64,000 nt of DNA. Source: Ramlibacter montanisoli. GTDB taxonomy: Bacteria; Pseudomonadota; Gammaproteobacteria; Burkholderiales; Burkholderiaceae_C. Positions 9,727 to 19,840 of the stretch are shown here, piece by piece. The notes under the pieces are model-generated. The model had not been told where the DNA came from and did not search any database. It saw nothing but the letters and a program-made list of their open reading frames with translations. The stretch spans positions 434,001-498,000 of the forward strand of contig NZ_JABFCS010000001.1 in the NCBI RefSeq assembly GCF_013087525.1, given 5' to 3'. Numbering within the stretch: position 1 is the first letter of the stretch; each line of letters begins with the position of its first letter. A program made the translations under genes and the position numbers.

Positions 9727-10710
9727 GTGGCGCATCCCCGCGACATCCTCCTCGGCGCGCAGGCGCGCACCGGCGCGCTGCCGGTGTGCGACCACTACAG
9801 CGGCGTCGAAGCGCGCATGCGCAAGAGCCTGCAGCTGCAGGAGGAGATGTCGCAGGAGTTCGGCGCCTGCGTGTTCGACGTCACGCTCGATTGCGAGGAC
9901 GGCGCGCCGGTGGGCGGCGAGGCGGAGCATGCCGCGCTGGTGGTGGAACTGGCGCTGGCCGCGAAGCCGAATGCGCGCGTCGCGGTGCGCGTGCACCCGG
10001 TGGACCATCCGGCCTTCGAGCAGGACATCGCCACCATCGCCGGCAAGGCGGGCCATCGCCTGGTGCACGTCATGCTGCCCAAGGTGGAGCGCCCGCAAGA
10101 CGTGGAGCGCGCCGCGCGCGCGCTCGATGCCGCGGGCGCGAAGGACCTGCCGCTGCAGGGCCTGATCGAGTCCCCGGCCGCCGTTCATCGCGCTTTCGAC
10201 ATCGCTGGTCACCCGCGCATGCAGTCCTTGAGCTTCGGGCTGATGGACTTCGTGTCGGCCCACGGCGGCGCCATCCCCTCCGATGGCATGGGCGTGCAGG
10301 GGCAGTTCACGCACCCGCTGGTGGTGCGCGCCAAGCTGGAAATCTCCTCCGCCTGCCATGCCCACGGCAAGGTGCCTTCGCATGGCGTGGTGACGGAATT
10401 CAGGGACCAGGCCGCTTTTCGGGCCGCGGCGTCGCGTGCAGCCAACGAGTTCGGTTACACGCGCATGTGGAGCATCCACCCTGACCAGATCAGGCCCATC
10501 GTGGAAGTGTTCGCTCCCAGCGCCGACGAAATTCACAAGGCGTCACAGATTCTGAGGGGTGCCGAGGCGGCAAGCTGGGCACCGATCAGCTTCGACGGCA
10601 AACTCGAGGACAGGGCGAGCTACCGCTACTACTGGCAGGTCCTGGAAAGGGCCCACCAGACCGGACGGAAGCTCCCCGAAGAAGCGCGCGCATGGTTCGC
10701 GCGTCCCTAG
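9727..10710 (+). CDS. HpcH/HpaI aldolase / citrate lyase beta-like protein
   Basis: A 327-residue TIM-barrel protein of the CitE-like family, which cleaves or forms CoA-ester or 2-keto-acid C-C bonds using a divalent metal. Family landmarks are VTLDCEDGAPVGGEAEH (Glu/Asp near residue 57), HVMLPKVERPQDVE, LQGLIESPAAVHRAFDIA and LSFGLMDFVSAHGG. It starts at GTG 9727, 7 bp after the mdh stop. Genes of this family often follow mdh in this order of bacteria, and a role in TCA-linked acyl-CoA metabolism (such as malyl- or citramalyl-CoA) is an inference; the substrate cannot be read from the sequence. Confidence 0.88.
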   Translation: MAHPRDILLGAQARTGALPVCDHYSGVEARMRKSLQLQEEMSQEFGACVFDVTLDCEDGAPVGGEAEHAALVVELALAAKPNARVAVRVHPVDHPAFEQDIATIAGKAGHRLVHVMLPKVERPQDVERAARALDAAGAKDLPLQGLIESPAAVHRAFDIAGHPRMQSLSFGLMDFVSAHGGAIPSDGMGVQGQFTHPLVVRAKLEISSACHAHGKVPSHGVVTEFRDQAAFRAAASRAANEFGYTRMWSIHPDQIRPIVEVFAPSADEIHKASQILRGAEAASWAPISFDGKLEDRASYRYYWQVLERAHQTGRKLPEEARAWFARP

Positions 10711-10729
10711 TCCAGAGAGGAGAGACGTC

Positions 10730-11251
10730 ATGAAGGTTCTGTTTGCCAGCATCCTGATCGCTTCGCTTGCCGCCACGGCGCAGGCGCAGACGGCGGAAAA
10801 ACCGGTCAACCCGAAGAAGCCGGTCGCCGTGAGCAAGTCGCCCGCGCCGACCAAGCGGCAGGCCATCGAGGAGGCGACGCCGGTGTCGGAGCCCGATCCG
10901 CGCATCAAGCTGAGCGAGGCGCAACTCGCGATCGCCAGGACGGTGTTCGTCGGCGAGATCCAGTGCGAGCTGGGCGAGAAGGTCACCATCAAGCCGATGA
11001 AGCGCGAAGGCTTCTTCTTCGTCTCGCGCGGCGTGCACAAGTTCGTGATGCACCCCGAGGAGAGCCGCACCGGGGCGATCCGCCTGGAGGACAACGCGCG
11101 TGGCGCGCTGTGGCTGCAGCTGGCCAACAAGTCCATGCTGATGAGCCAGAAGGAAGGCAAGCGCCTGGCCGACGAATGCAAGAGCCCCGAGCAGGTGGCC
11201 TATGCGAAAGACATGAAGCCGGTGAACCTGCTGGAGCCGGCGCCCAAATGA
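10730..11251 (+). CDS. Conserved secreted protein of unknown function
   Basis: A 173-residue protein with a signal peptide (MKVLFASILIASLAATAQAQ), a Pro/Lys/Thr-rich linker and a folded C-terminal part (about residues 62-160) containing IARTVFVGEIQCELGEKVTI and FFFVSRGVHKFVMHPEESRT, with two Cys (about 83 and 150) that could pair. A good ribosome binding site (GAGAGGAGAG) precedes ATG 10730. It sits 19 bp after the lyase gene and 46 bp before acnB, within the rightward TCA operon. I do not recognise a named family; such genes are commonly found beside acnB in related bacteria. Confidence 0.75.
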   Translation: MKVLFASILIASLAATAQAQTAEKPVNPKKPVAVSKSPAPTKRQAIEEATPVSEPDPRIKLSEAQLAIARTVFVGEIQCELGEKVTIKPMKREGFFFVSRGVHKFVMHPEESRTGAIRLEDNARGALWLQLANKSMLMSQKEGKRLADECKSPEQVAYAKDMKPVNLLEPAPK

Positions 11252-11297
11252 ACCACGGCGCCTGAGGGCGCCTTTTGATTGAACGGAGAGAACCCCC

Positions 11298-13887
11298 ATG
11301 TTGCAAGCCTACGTTGAACACGTTGCCGAGCGCGCCGCGCTCGGCATCCCCCGCTGCCGCTGTCCGCCAAGCAGACCGCCGACCTGATCGAGCTGATCAA
11401 GTCGGCCCCGGCCAAGGAAGAAGCCTTCCTGCTGGAGCTGCTGACGAACCGCGTGCCGCCGGGCGTGGACGACGCAGCCAAGGTCAAGGCCAGCTTCCTG
11501 GCGGCCGTTGCGCATGGGGACCTCTCCGTTCCTGCCATTTCAAGGCCAAGGCGACCGAGCTGCTCGGCACCATGGTCGGCGGCTACAACGTCAAGCCCCT
11601 GATCGACCTGCTGGACGACGCCGAAGTCGCGCAGATCGCGGCCAACGGCCTGAAGAAGACGCTGCTGATGTTCGACTACTTCCACGACGTCGCGGAGAAG
11701 GCCAAGGCCAACAACGCGTTCGCCAAGGAGGTGATGCAGTCCTGGGCCGATGCCGAGTGGTTCACCAGCCGCCCGGAAGTGCCGCAGAAGATCACCGTCA
11801 CCGTGTTCAAGGTGCCCGGTGAAACCAATACCGACGACCTGTCGCCCGCGCCGGACGCCTGGTCGCGTCCCGACATCCCGCTGCACACGCTGGCGATGCT
11901 GAAGAACAGCCGCCCGGGTGCCGCGTTCAAGCCGGAAGAAGAGGGCAAGCGCGGCCCGATGAAGTTCATCGAGGAGCTCAAGGCCAAGGGCCACCAGGTC
12001 GCCTACGTGGGTGACGTCGTGGGCACCGGCTCCTCCCGCAAGTCCGCCACCAACAGCGTCATCTGGGCCACCGGCCAGGACATCCCCTTCGTGCCGAACA
12101 AGCGCTTCGGCGGCGTCACGCTGGGCGGCAAGATCGCCCCGATCTTCTACAACACGCAGGAAGACTCCGGCGCGCTGCCGATCGAAGTGGACGTGTCGAA
12201 GCTCGAGATGGGCGACGTGATCGACATCTTCCCCTACGAGGGCACCATCGAGAAGGGCGGCAAGGTGGTCGAGCGCTTCGCACTGAAGTCCGACGTGCTG
12301 CTGGACGAAGTGCGCGCCGGCGGCCGCATCAACCTGATCATCGGCCGCTCGCTGACCGCCAGCGCGCGCCAGTTCCTGGGCCTCGCCGCCTCCACCACCT
12401 TCCGCCTGCCCAAGCCCCCGGTCGATTCCGGCAAGGGCTTCACGCTGGCGCAGAAGATGGTCGGCCGCGCCTGCGGCCTGCCCGAAGGCAAGGGCGTGCG
12501 TCCCGGCACCTACTGCGAACCGCGCATGACCACCGTCGGCAGCCAGGACACCACCGGCCCGATGACCCGCGACGAACTGAAGGACCTGGCCTGCCTGGGC
12601 TTCAGCGCCGACATGGTGATGCAGTCCTTCTGCCACACCTCGGCCTACCCGAAGCCCGTGGACGTCAAGACGCACCGCGAGCTGCCCGCCTTCATCTCCA
12701 ACCGCGGCGGCGTCGCCCTGCGCCCGGGTGACGGCGTGATCCACAGCTGGCTGAACCGCCTGCTGCTGCCCGACACCGTGGGCACCGGCGGCGACAGCCA
12801 CACGCGCTTCCCCATCGGCATCAGCTTCCCGGCCGGTTCCGGCCTGGTGGCCTTCGCCGCAGCCACCGGCGTGATGCCGCTGGACATGCCCGAGTCGGTG
12901 CTGGTGCGCTTCAAGGGCAAGATGCAGCCCGGCATCACGCTGCGCGACCTGGTGCACGCGATCCCCTACTTCGCGATCCAGCAGGGCCTGCTGACCGTGG
13001 CCAAGGAGAACAAGAAGAACGTGTTCTCCGGCCGCGTGCTCGAGATCGAGGGCCTGCCGGACCTGAAGGTGGAACAGGCTTTCGAACTGTCCGACGCCTC
13101 GGCCGAGCGCTCCGCCGCCGGCTGCACCGTGAAGCTGAACGAGGCGCCGGTCGCCGAGTACCTGCGCTCCAACGTGGTCCTGATGAAGAACATGATCGCC
13201 CAGGGCTACGCGGACAAGCGCTCGCTGGAGCGACGCATCAAGGCCGTGGAAGCCTGGCTGGCCAAGCCCAGCCTGCTGGAAGCGGACAAGGACGCCGAGT
13301 ACGCGGCCGTGATCGAGATCGACATGAACTCGATCACCGAGCCGCTGCTGTGCTGCCCCAACGACCCGGACGACGTGAAGCCGCTGTCGGCCGTGCAGAA
13401 CACGAAGATCGACGAGGCCTTCATCGGTTCCTGCATGACCAACATCGGCCACTTCCGCGCCGCGTCCACGCTGCTGGAAGGCAAGCGCGACATCCCGGTG
13501 AAGCTGTGGGTGGCGCCGCCGACCAAGATGGACGCCGAGCAGCTCACGCGCGAAGGCCACTACGCCAACTTCGGCGGCGCCGGCGCGCGCACCGAGTCGC
13601 CCGGCTGCTCGCTGTGCATGGGCAACCAGGCGCAGGTGAAGGAAGGCGCGACCGTGGTCTCCACCTCCACCCGCAACTTCCCGAACCGCCTGGGCAAGAA
13701 CACGCAGGTGTTCCTGGCGTCCGCGGAACTCGCGGCGATCGCGTCCAAGCTGGGCCGCCTGCCGACGGTGGCCGAGTACGCCGCCGACATGGGCGTGATC
13801 AACCAGCAGGGCGACAAGGTCTACCGCTACATGAACTTCGACCAGATCGAGGAGTACGCGCAGACGGCCAGGGAAGTCGCGGTCTGA
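11298..13887 (+). CDS. acnB: Aconitate hydratase B, two frameshifts near the 5' end
   Basis: Isomerises citrate to isocitrate with a [4Fe-4S] cluster. AcnB order is visible: N-terminal HEAT-like segment, swivelling domain ([20 protein letters not shown]) and catalytic domains with [32 protein letters not shown] (cluster Cys near 711) and [10 protein letters not shown] (two Cys near 770-773). ATG 11298 begins [18 protein letters not shown]. The frame breaks at 11348-11352 (run of five C, expected six) and again at about 11541 (one C missing), after which it stays open to 13887. Restored length is about 863 residues, normal for AcnB. Both breaks look like sequencing errors. Confidence 0.94.
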
Positions 13888-13904
13888 GCGGCTTGCGCTG
13901 AACG

Positions 13905-13934
13905 AGAAAAAGCGGCCCGAGGGCCGCTTTTTCA
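13905..13934. terminator. Bidirectional terminator after acnB
   Basis: AAAAAGCGGCCC (13907-13918) is the exact reverse complement of GGGCCGCTTTTT (13921-13932). The hairpin ends in T-runs on both strands and lies between acnB and the convergent gene at 13943. Confidence 0.9.
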
Positions 13935-13942
13935 TCTGCAGG

Positions 13943-14439
13943 TCAGCGACCGGCGGGAACCGCCACGCCGGCGCCCAGGCGCGCGTCGATGGCGGCGCCG
14001 GCCTCGGTGCCGTTGACGGATGCGCTGGTGCTGCCGCCCACGGCGGCATTGCCCGAGATCGTGGTCGCCGGCCGCAGGATCCGCACGGCGGCCCGTCCGC
14101 CTGCCGCGGCATCCGCCCTGGCATTGGCCGCCGCGGCGGTCTCGGGCAGGGTGACCGTGCCTTGTGCGCGCTCGGCTGCATGTGCCGACGCCGGCGCCGT
14201 GCCAGCACCCACGCCCAGGAGCGCGTCCACGCCGGCCTGCGCCGGCGCGACGGTGGCGCGGACCGCGCCACCCACGGTCGCGCCCGTGCTGGCGGCGGCG
14301 CCTGCGCCGCTCGCACCAACGCCGAGGCCGGCCCCCACGTTCACCCCCAAGCCCAGCAGCTGGGCGGAGGCGAGACCGGCGGCGCCGGCAGGGAGCAGGC
14401 GAACAGCGAGGTGCGAAGACGGTTACGGATGTTGTTCAT
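13943..14439 (-). CDS. Secreted Ala/Gly-rich low-complexity protein, frameshifted
   Basis: A strong ribosome binding site (GAGGAGTTTTCATG) precedes ATG 14439, giving MNNIRNRLRTSLFA, then a frame break at about 14398-14400. Restoring one C continues LLPAGAAGLASAQLLGLGVN, completing a signal peptide, followed by GAGLGVGASGAGAAASTGAT and an Ala/Gly/Thr/Val-rich body without recognisable domain. Restored length is 165 residues. It is the first of three leftward low-complexity secreted protein genes in this region. The function is unknown; composition suggests a surface or extracellular protein. One isolated base loss suggests a sequencing error, not decay. Confidence 0.65.
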
Positions 14440-14597
14440 GAAAACTCCTCATGAAAATAGAAAAACCGACGCTGGGCCGGCCTCGTGGGCCGCCATGCTG
14501 TCGGGATGGACGGACATCCTTGCCGGGCAGGATGCTGCCCATCGTGGGACTGGGCGCCGCACGGATGTCGGACGGGTCCGACGTCCGGACCGTGACA

Positions 14598-14630
14598 AAA
14601 AAGGGCGGCCCGCCAAAGGCCGCCCTTTCC
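14598..14630 (-). terminator. Terminator of the Gly-rich protein gene at 14644
   Basis: AAAGGGCGGCC (14600-14610) pairs perfectly with GGCCGCCCTTT (14618-14628). On the minus strand the hairpin is followed by TTTTTT, a standard intrinsic terminator 15 bp beyond the stop codon. A separate inverted repeat GTCGGAC-GG-GTCCGAC lies next to it at 14567-14582, in front of the 13943 gene; its role is unknown. Confidence 0.85.
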
Positions 14631-14643
14631 TTGCCGGCGCCGC

Positions 14644-15722
<1,079 letters not shown>

Positions 15723-16016
15723 GAATCACTCCCTGCCGAAAAAAAATGATTGCATCCGTACCGTTCCGCATGCCGGAGGTAGCTCCGGTATCGGCTCGTG
15801 ACCCTGCACCGCGCGGTGCCCGCCGGACAGCCGTGTAGGTGAAGCGAGCTCATGTTCCGGCGGGCTCGCGCAGGCGCCCGTCAGTTCCTCGCGGAGCCCT
15901 GCGTGCGGCGGTTCCGGTGTTCGTGGCAGGACAAAGGAGGACAACCGTTGCTTGCGTAACGTAACGGCTCAGCCGCAACCAACGTGGCTCTTCAGCTATC
16001 GATATGTGAGCGCTCA
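15723..16016. repeat. Upstream region of paralog 1, homologous to 17418-17699
   Basis: No gene is seen here. The stretch shares ordered blocks with the DNA upstream of paralog 2: GGTATCGG-TCGTG-CCCTG, AGGTGAAG, GGCAGGACAA, GGCTCAGC and a terminal block GCTATC-GATATGTGAGCG (15995-16012) versus GCTATC-AAATTGTGAGCG (17682-17699). Duplication therefore included roughly 280 bp of presumed promoter DNA. The conserved GCTATC..TGTGAGCG block is a candidate regulatory site. Confidence 0.65.
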
Positions 16017-16046
16017 GGAAAAAGCGGCCCGGAGGCCGCTTCTTCC
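16017..16046 (-). terminator. Terminator of the Gly-rich protein gene at 16062
   Basis: AAGCGGCC (16022-16029) pairs with GGCCGCTT (16034-16041). On the minus strand the hairpin is followed by TTTTT and lies 16 bp past the stop codon of the leftward gene. Confidence 0.8.
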
Positions 16047-16061
16047 ATGCTGGCGTGCCGC

Positions 16062-17417
16062 CTAGTTGCGGTCTGCCTTCGCGCGGAGCACCGTGGTGTT
16101 GTTGCCGGTGGGGCCCGCGCCCATTGCGCTGCTGGCACCTGCATTGCCGGCGCCTGCGTTGCCCACCGAAGTGCTTCCGCTACTGGGAGCGGCACCCATG
16201 CCGAGCGCGGTGCCCCCGATCGCGGGACCGACGCCCAGCGTCGCGGGACTCCCCATGGTGGCGCTACCTACCGCCGAAGGTGCCCCCGGGCCACGGATGA
16301 TGGGCTCGGGCGTGAAGACCAGTACCGGCGCCGTGGCCGGGCTGAGCGTCACGACACCAGGCGCAGGACCCACAGGGCCGACGCCACCGACTGTGCCGCC
16401 ATCACCGATGGTGCCTACGGTGCCGCCACCGCCGACCGTGCCGCCACCGCCAACGGTGCCGCCACCTCCCACCGTGCCGCCGCCACCACCCCCGGTGCCG
16501 CCGCCGCCGTTGCCGCCGCCGTCATTCCCCGGCCCACCGGCGTTGCCGGCGGTGTCCGCGTTCGGGCCGTTGCCCTGGTTGCCGGGGCCGGTGTTGCCGA
16601 CGCCGACGCCGCTGTTGCCCGTGCCGACGTTGCTGCCGCCACCGCCTACGGTGCCGCCACCTCCGACCGTGCCGCCACCACCACCGGTGCCGCCGCCGCC
16701 GTTGCCGCCACCGACACTCCCCGGCCCACCGGCGTTGCCGGCGGTGTCCGCGTTCGGGCCGTTGCCCTGGTTGCCCGGGCCGGTGTTGCCGACGCCGACG
16801 CCACTGTTGCCGGTGCCGACGTTGCCGCCACCGTTGCCGCCGGCGTTGCCCGACGGCGCACCGCCGGCGCTGCCGCCGTTCGCACTGCCACCGCCTGCAC
16901 TGGCGCCACCGCCGGCACCTGCACCCGCGCCGGACCCACCACCGCCACCGCCGGCACTGCCTCCGGCGCCGGCACCGCCGCCGCCCGAACCACTGCCGCC
17001 ACCGGCACCGCCACCACCGGCGCTACCGCCACCGGAGCCGCCGCCGTCGCCGGACGAGCCGCCGCCGCCAGAGCCGCCACCGGACCCACCGCCGCCGCCG
17101 GATCCACCGCCGCCGGATCCACCGCCACCGGATCCACCACCGCCGGATCCACCACCACCGGATCCACCACCACCGGATCCACCACCACCGGAGCCGCCAC
17201 CACCGGAGCCGCCACCACCGGAGCCGCCACCACCGGAGCCGCCACCACCGGAGCCGCCGCCGGAGCCCCCACCGCCTGCACTGGCACCGGCGCCTCCGCC
17301 ATCGCCTCCGCCTGCTCCTGCCCCACCACCGGCTCCCAAGGCCCACGCCGTGCCGAGCGCACTGACCAACGCCGCTGACACCAAGGTCAGCCTGATCTTT
17401 GCCATTCTGGTTTTCAT
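16062..17417 (-). CDS. Secreted glycine-rich repeat protein with (GGGGS)n tract (paralog 2)
   Basis: A 451-residue protein from ATG 17417 (AGGAG seven bases upstream). It has a signal peptide (MKTRMAKIRLTLVSAALVSA LGTAWA), a Gly/Ala-rich start, then a (GGGGS) tract encoded by 15-bp tandem repeats at 17100-17264. Two tandem copies of the module GNTGPGNQGNGPNADTAGNA are separated by Gly/Val-rich spacers. A conserved C-terminal region (LVFTPEPIIRGPGAP, GPAIGGTALG, TGNNTTVLRAKADRN) matches paralog 1. The frame is uninterrupted despite the repeats, which supports a functional gene. Function unknown; an exported flexible or matrix-like protein is inferred from composition only. Confidence 0.78.
   Translation of the reverse strand: MKTRMAKIRLTLVSAALVSALGTAWALGAGGGAGAGGGDGGGAGASAGGGGSGGGSGGGGSGGGGSGGGGSGGGGSGGGGSGGGGSGGGGSGGGGSGGGGSGGGGSGGGGGSGGGSGGGGSSGDGGGSGGGSAGGGGAGGGSGSGGGGAGAGGSAGGGGGGSGAGAGAGGGASAGGGSANGGSAGGAPSGNAGGNGGGNVGTGNSGVGVGNTGPGNQGNGPNADTAGNAGGPGSVGGGNGGGGTGGGGGTVGGGGTVGGGGSNVGTGNSGVGVGNTGPGNQGNGPNADTAGNAGGPGNDGGGNGGGGTGGGGGGTVGGGGTVGGGGTVGGGGTVGTIGDGGTVGGVGPVGPAPGVVTLSPATAPVLVFTPEPIIRGPGAPSAVGSATMGSPATLGVGPAIGGTALGMGAAPSSGSTSVGNAGAGNAGASSAMGAGPTGNNTTVLRAKADRN
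17100..17264 (-). repeat. 15-bp tandem repeat encoding (GGGGS)11
   Basis: Eleven units with a 15-bp period: six begin GGATCC (17100, 17115, 17130, 17145, 17160, 17175) and five begin GGAGCC (17190 to 17250). Every unit encodes Gly-Gly-Gly-Gly-Ser on the minus strand. The two unit types form separate blocks, suggesting recent expansion by slippage or unequal exchange. Confidence 0.9.
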
Positions 17418-17875
17418 GAAATAACTCCTGACGAAATAACGCATGTGCACCTGTGCCGTTCCGCGACAAGCAAGCAGGCGCGGTATCGGTTCGTGTCCCT
17501 GTCACCTGTCAGTCCTTCCGCATGGACCGTGCAGGTGAAGCCAACCCATGCTGCGCCACGCTTGTCCTGCGGGCGCCACGGGTCACGCGCCGTGTCGGCG
17601 TGCGCGGCAGTCGCCGGTCAAGGCAGGACAATCCACCACACGGCTTGTTTCGTGTCGTGTTGCAACGACGCTGGCTCAGCAGCTATCAAATTGTGAGCGG
17701 TGGGTCCTGCGACGAAGAAGGGGCGAGAGGGAGGTCCATGAAGAAGGCGGCCCGCGGGCCGCCTCTTCCTCGCGTGCGTGTGCTTGCTGCGCGCCCTTTC
17801 GCCACCAGCGGCCAGGCCACGGCGGCAAGCCGAGCCGTTAGCATGCCAGCTGACCGACACGCCGAGGCAACAACA
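17418..17875. other. Intergenic region: promoter copy of paralog 2 and a leftover hairpin
   Basis: No gene is seen. 17418-17699 matches the upstream region of paralog 1 (see 15723-16016). Just beyond it, 17739-17768 holds a strong GC hairpin (GGCGGCCCG/CGGGCCGCC at 17746-17763 with GAAGA/TCTTC flanks) that resembles the terminator at 16017-16046 and sits at the same offset from the promoter block. No protein gene lies beside it, so it may be the remnant of a third tandem copy. The rest presumably carries the promoter of the transporter gene at 17876. Confidence 0.5.
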
Positions 17876-18892
17876 ATGTTCCGTTCCTTCTTCCTGAACC
17901 GCAAATGGATGCTCTGGTCCATCCTCGGCACCGCGCTGATCCTGTTCGCGACCTGGTACCGGGTGCAGCTGGACGTGAAGATCAACGAGTGGTTCGGCAC
18001 CTTCTACGATCTGGTGCAGAACGCGCTGTCCAAGCCCGGCAGCATCACGCTGGACTCCTACTGGGAGCAGCTCAGTACCTTCATCAGCATCGCGATGGTC
18101 TACGTGACGGTGGCCGTGCTGCTGGACTTCTTCATCAAGCACTACGTGTTCCGCTGGCGCCAGGCCATGAACGATTACTACATGCAGTACTGGCCGAAGC
18201 TGCGCGTGATCGAGGGCGCGGCGCAGCGGGTGCAGGAGGACACCATGCGCTTCGCCCGCATCATGGAAGGGCTGGGCGTGGAGCTGATGCGCAGCCTGAT
18301 GACGCTGGCGGCCTTCCTGCCGATCCTGTGGGCGCTCTCGGACAAGATCACCGCCATCCCGATCCTCGGTTCGATCCCGCATTCGCTGGTGTGGGTGTCG
18401 ATCGGCTGGGCGCTGTTCGGCACCATCCTGCTGGCGTTCACCGGCATCCTGCTGCCGGGGCTGGAGTTCCAGAACCAGCGCGTGGAGGCGGCGTACCGCA
18501 AGGAGCTGGTGTACGGCGAGGACGATCCTTCGCGCGCCGCCCCGCCGGTGGCGGCTTCGCTGTTCCAGCACGTGCGGCGCAACTACTTCCGCCTGTTCTT
18601 CCACTACCTGTACTTCGACGTGGTGAAGTGGTCCTACCTGCAGGTGAGCGTGCTGGTGCCGCTGATCGCCATCGGCCCCACCGTCGCCGCCGGCGTGATC
18701 ACGCTGGGCGTGATGCAGCAGATCTCGCGCGCCTTCGACAAGGTGACCGAGTCCTTCCAGTACCTGGTGCTCAGCTGGAGCACGATCGTGGAGCTGATCT
18801 CGGTGTACAAGCGCCTGCGCGCCTTCGAGGCGCGGATCCACGAGGTGGATGCGGCGCCGCCGGATGATGGGTTGGTGCCCTTGAATCCGTGA
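17876..18892 (+). CDS. SbmA/BacA-like peptide transporter
   Basis: Inner-membrane protein of the SbmA/BacA family, proton-driven importers of antimicrobial peptides and related compounds. The 338 residues begin MFRSFFLNRKWMLWSILGTA and contain the diagnostic WYRVQLDVKINEWFGTFYDL and FRWRQAMNDYYMQYWPKLR. Transmembrane segments are predicted near 12-30, 58-80, 135-155, 175-200 and 250-280, and the C-terminus has FDKVTESFQYLVLSWSTIVELISVYKRL. E. coli SbmA is longer (about 400 residues); this shorter form lacks part of the C-terminal soluble region. ATG 17876 was chosen because the longer frame adds an unlikely basic leader. The substrate is unknown. Confidence 0.85.
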   Translation: MFRSFFLNRKWMLWSILGTALILFATWYRVQLDVKINEWFGTFYDLVQNALSKPGSITLDSYWEQLSTFISIAMVYVTVAVLLDFFIKHYVFRWRQAMNDYYMQYWPKLRVIEGAAQRVQEDTMRFARIMEGLGVELMRSLMTLAAFLPILWALSDKITAIPILGSIPHSLVWVSIGWALFGTILLAFTGILLPGLEFQNQRVEAAYRKELVYGEDDPSRAAPPVAASLFQHVRRNYFRLFFHYLYFDVVKWSYLQVSVLVPLIAIGPTVAAGVITLGVMQQISRAFDKVTESFQYLVLSWSTIVELISVYKRLRAFEARIHEVDAAPPDDGLVPLNP

Positions 18893-18897
18893 GGGCA

Positions 18898-18980
18898 GCT
18901 GGGGTTCGCTTCGCTCACCACCAGCCTACGGCAGTCACGGGTAGTCGTAGGCTGGCGGTGAGCCGGAGGCGAACCCCAGC
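18898..18980. repeat. REP-like inverted repeat overlapping the 3' end of the XRE gene
   Basis: GCTGGGGTTCGCTTCGCTCA begins a 32-bp arm (18898-18929) that pairs with an imperfect arm at 18947-18980. A near-identical arm lies at about 27109-27140. The right arm codes for the last residues of the XRE regulator (PLGFASGSPPAYDYP) and the stop codon lies between the arms, so the element shaped the C-terminus of that protein. It may also act as a bidirectional terminator between convergent genes. Confidence 0.7.
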
Positions 18981-19807
18981 GGCGTGCGGGCCAGTCCGCG
19001 CAGCGCCTGTGCCGTGAACGCATCCGCCGGAAAGAAGGTCTCCAGCGCCAGCTCCTGCAAGGTCACGTCCACCGGCGAGCCGAAGATGGTCGTCGTGCTG
19101 ATCAGGTTCAGCACCCCCGCCGGCGTGCGGAAGCGCAGGGGCACGGCGATGCCCAGCACCTCGCCTTCCAGCCGCGTCGCGTCCGCATCGGCCGGCATGG
19201 GAAAGCCGCGCAGTTCCTGCTCCAGCGCCTGCAGCTTCGCGTCGCCGGTCGCATGGACCTGCTGCCGCAGCCGCTCGAACAGGTGGTGCCGCCACTGGCC
19301 GATGTTGGCGATCTGCGGTGCCAGTCCCTGCGGATGCAGGCTCAGTCGCAGCACGTTCACCGGCGGCTGCAGCAGCGCGGCGTCCACGCCACCGAGCAGC
19401 AGCGGCACCACCGCGTTGTGCGCCAGCATGTTCCAGTGCCGGTCGACGGCCAGGGCGGGGAAGGGCTCGTGGCTTTTCAGGATCAGCTGCACGGCCTCCT
19501 TCGCCACCGCCAGCGCGGGATCGTCCAGCGGCCGTTCGCGGTACATCGGCGCGTAGCCAGCGGCCACCAGCAGCGCGTTGCGCTCGCGCAGCGGGACCTC
19601 CAGGCGCTCGGCCAGGCGCAGCACCATCTCGCGGCTGGGCGCGGAGCGGCCGGTCTCCACGAAGCTGAGGTGGCGGGTGGAGATGTCCGCCTCGTTGGCC
19701 AGGTCCATCTGGCTCATGCGGCGGCGCATGCGCCAGGCGCGCAGCTGGTCGCCGAAGGGCCGCACCTGCGAGGCGGCGGGAGCGGGCGTGGCAAGGGCGA
19801 GGTCCAT
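18935..19807 (-). CDS. XRE-family regulator with MmyB-like ligand-binding domain
   Basis: A 290-residue regulator: N-terminal helix-turn-helix (about residues 18-75; FGDQLRAWRMRRRMSQMDLA, ISTRHLSFVETGRSAPSREM) followed by an MmyB-like C-terminal domain (WNMLAHNAVVPLLLGG, NVLRLSLHPQGLAPQIANI, RFRTPAGVLNLISTTTIFGS PVDVTLQELALE). Members often repress a divergent small operon. A perfect palindrome lies between this gene and the divergent membrane protein gene (19841-19861), consistent with autoregulation and control of that gene. Its final residues derive from a REP-like repeat. The ligand is unknown. Confidence 0.9.
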   Translation of the reverse strand: MDLALATPAPAASQVRPFGDQLRAWRMRRRMSQMDLANEADISTRHLSFVETGRSAPSREMVLRLAERLEVPLRERNALLVAAGYAPMYRERPLDDPALAVAKEAVQLILKSHEPFPALAVDRHWNMLAHNAVVPLLLGGVDAALLQPPVNVLRLSLHPQGLAPQIANIGQWRHHLFERLRQQVHATGDAKLQALEQELRGFPMPADADATRLEGEVLGIAVPLRFRTPAGVLNLISTTTIFGSPVDVTLQELALETFFPADAFTAQALRGLARTPLGFASGSPPAYDYP

Positions 19808-19840
19808 GGGCGCGATGGTAGAGCGGCTGCGGCCCGGCTT

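Noticed and set aside
11200..14319. A reading frame of about 1,000 codons antisense to acnB
   Set aside because: It overlaps a clear aconitase on the other strand, is His/Val/Arg-rich in the manner of antisense frames in GC-rich DNA, and has no recognisable domain.
17691..17703. ATTGTGAGCGG at 17691-17700 resembles the core of the E. coli lac operator
   Set aside because: The second half of the operator is missing, there is no LacI-type gene nearby, and the same block in the paralogous region reads GATATGTGAGCG; the likeness is partial and coincidental.
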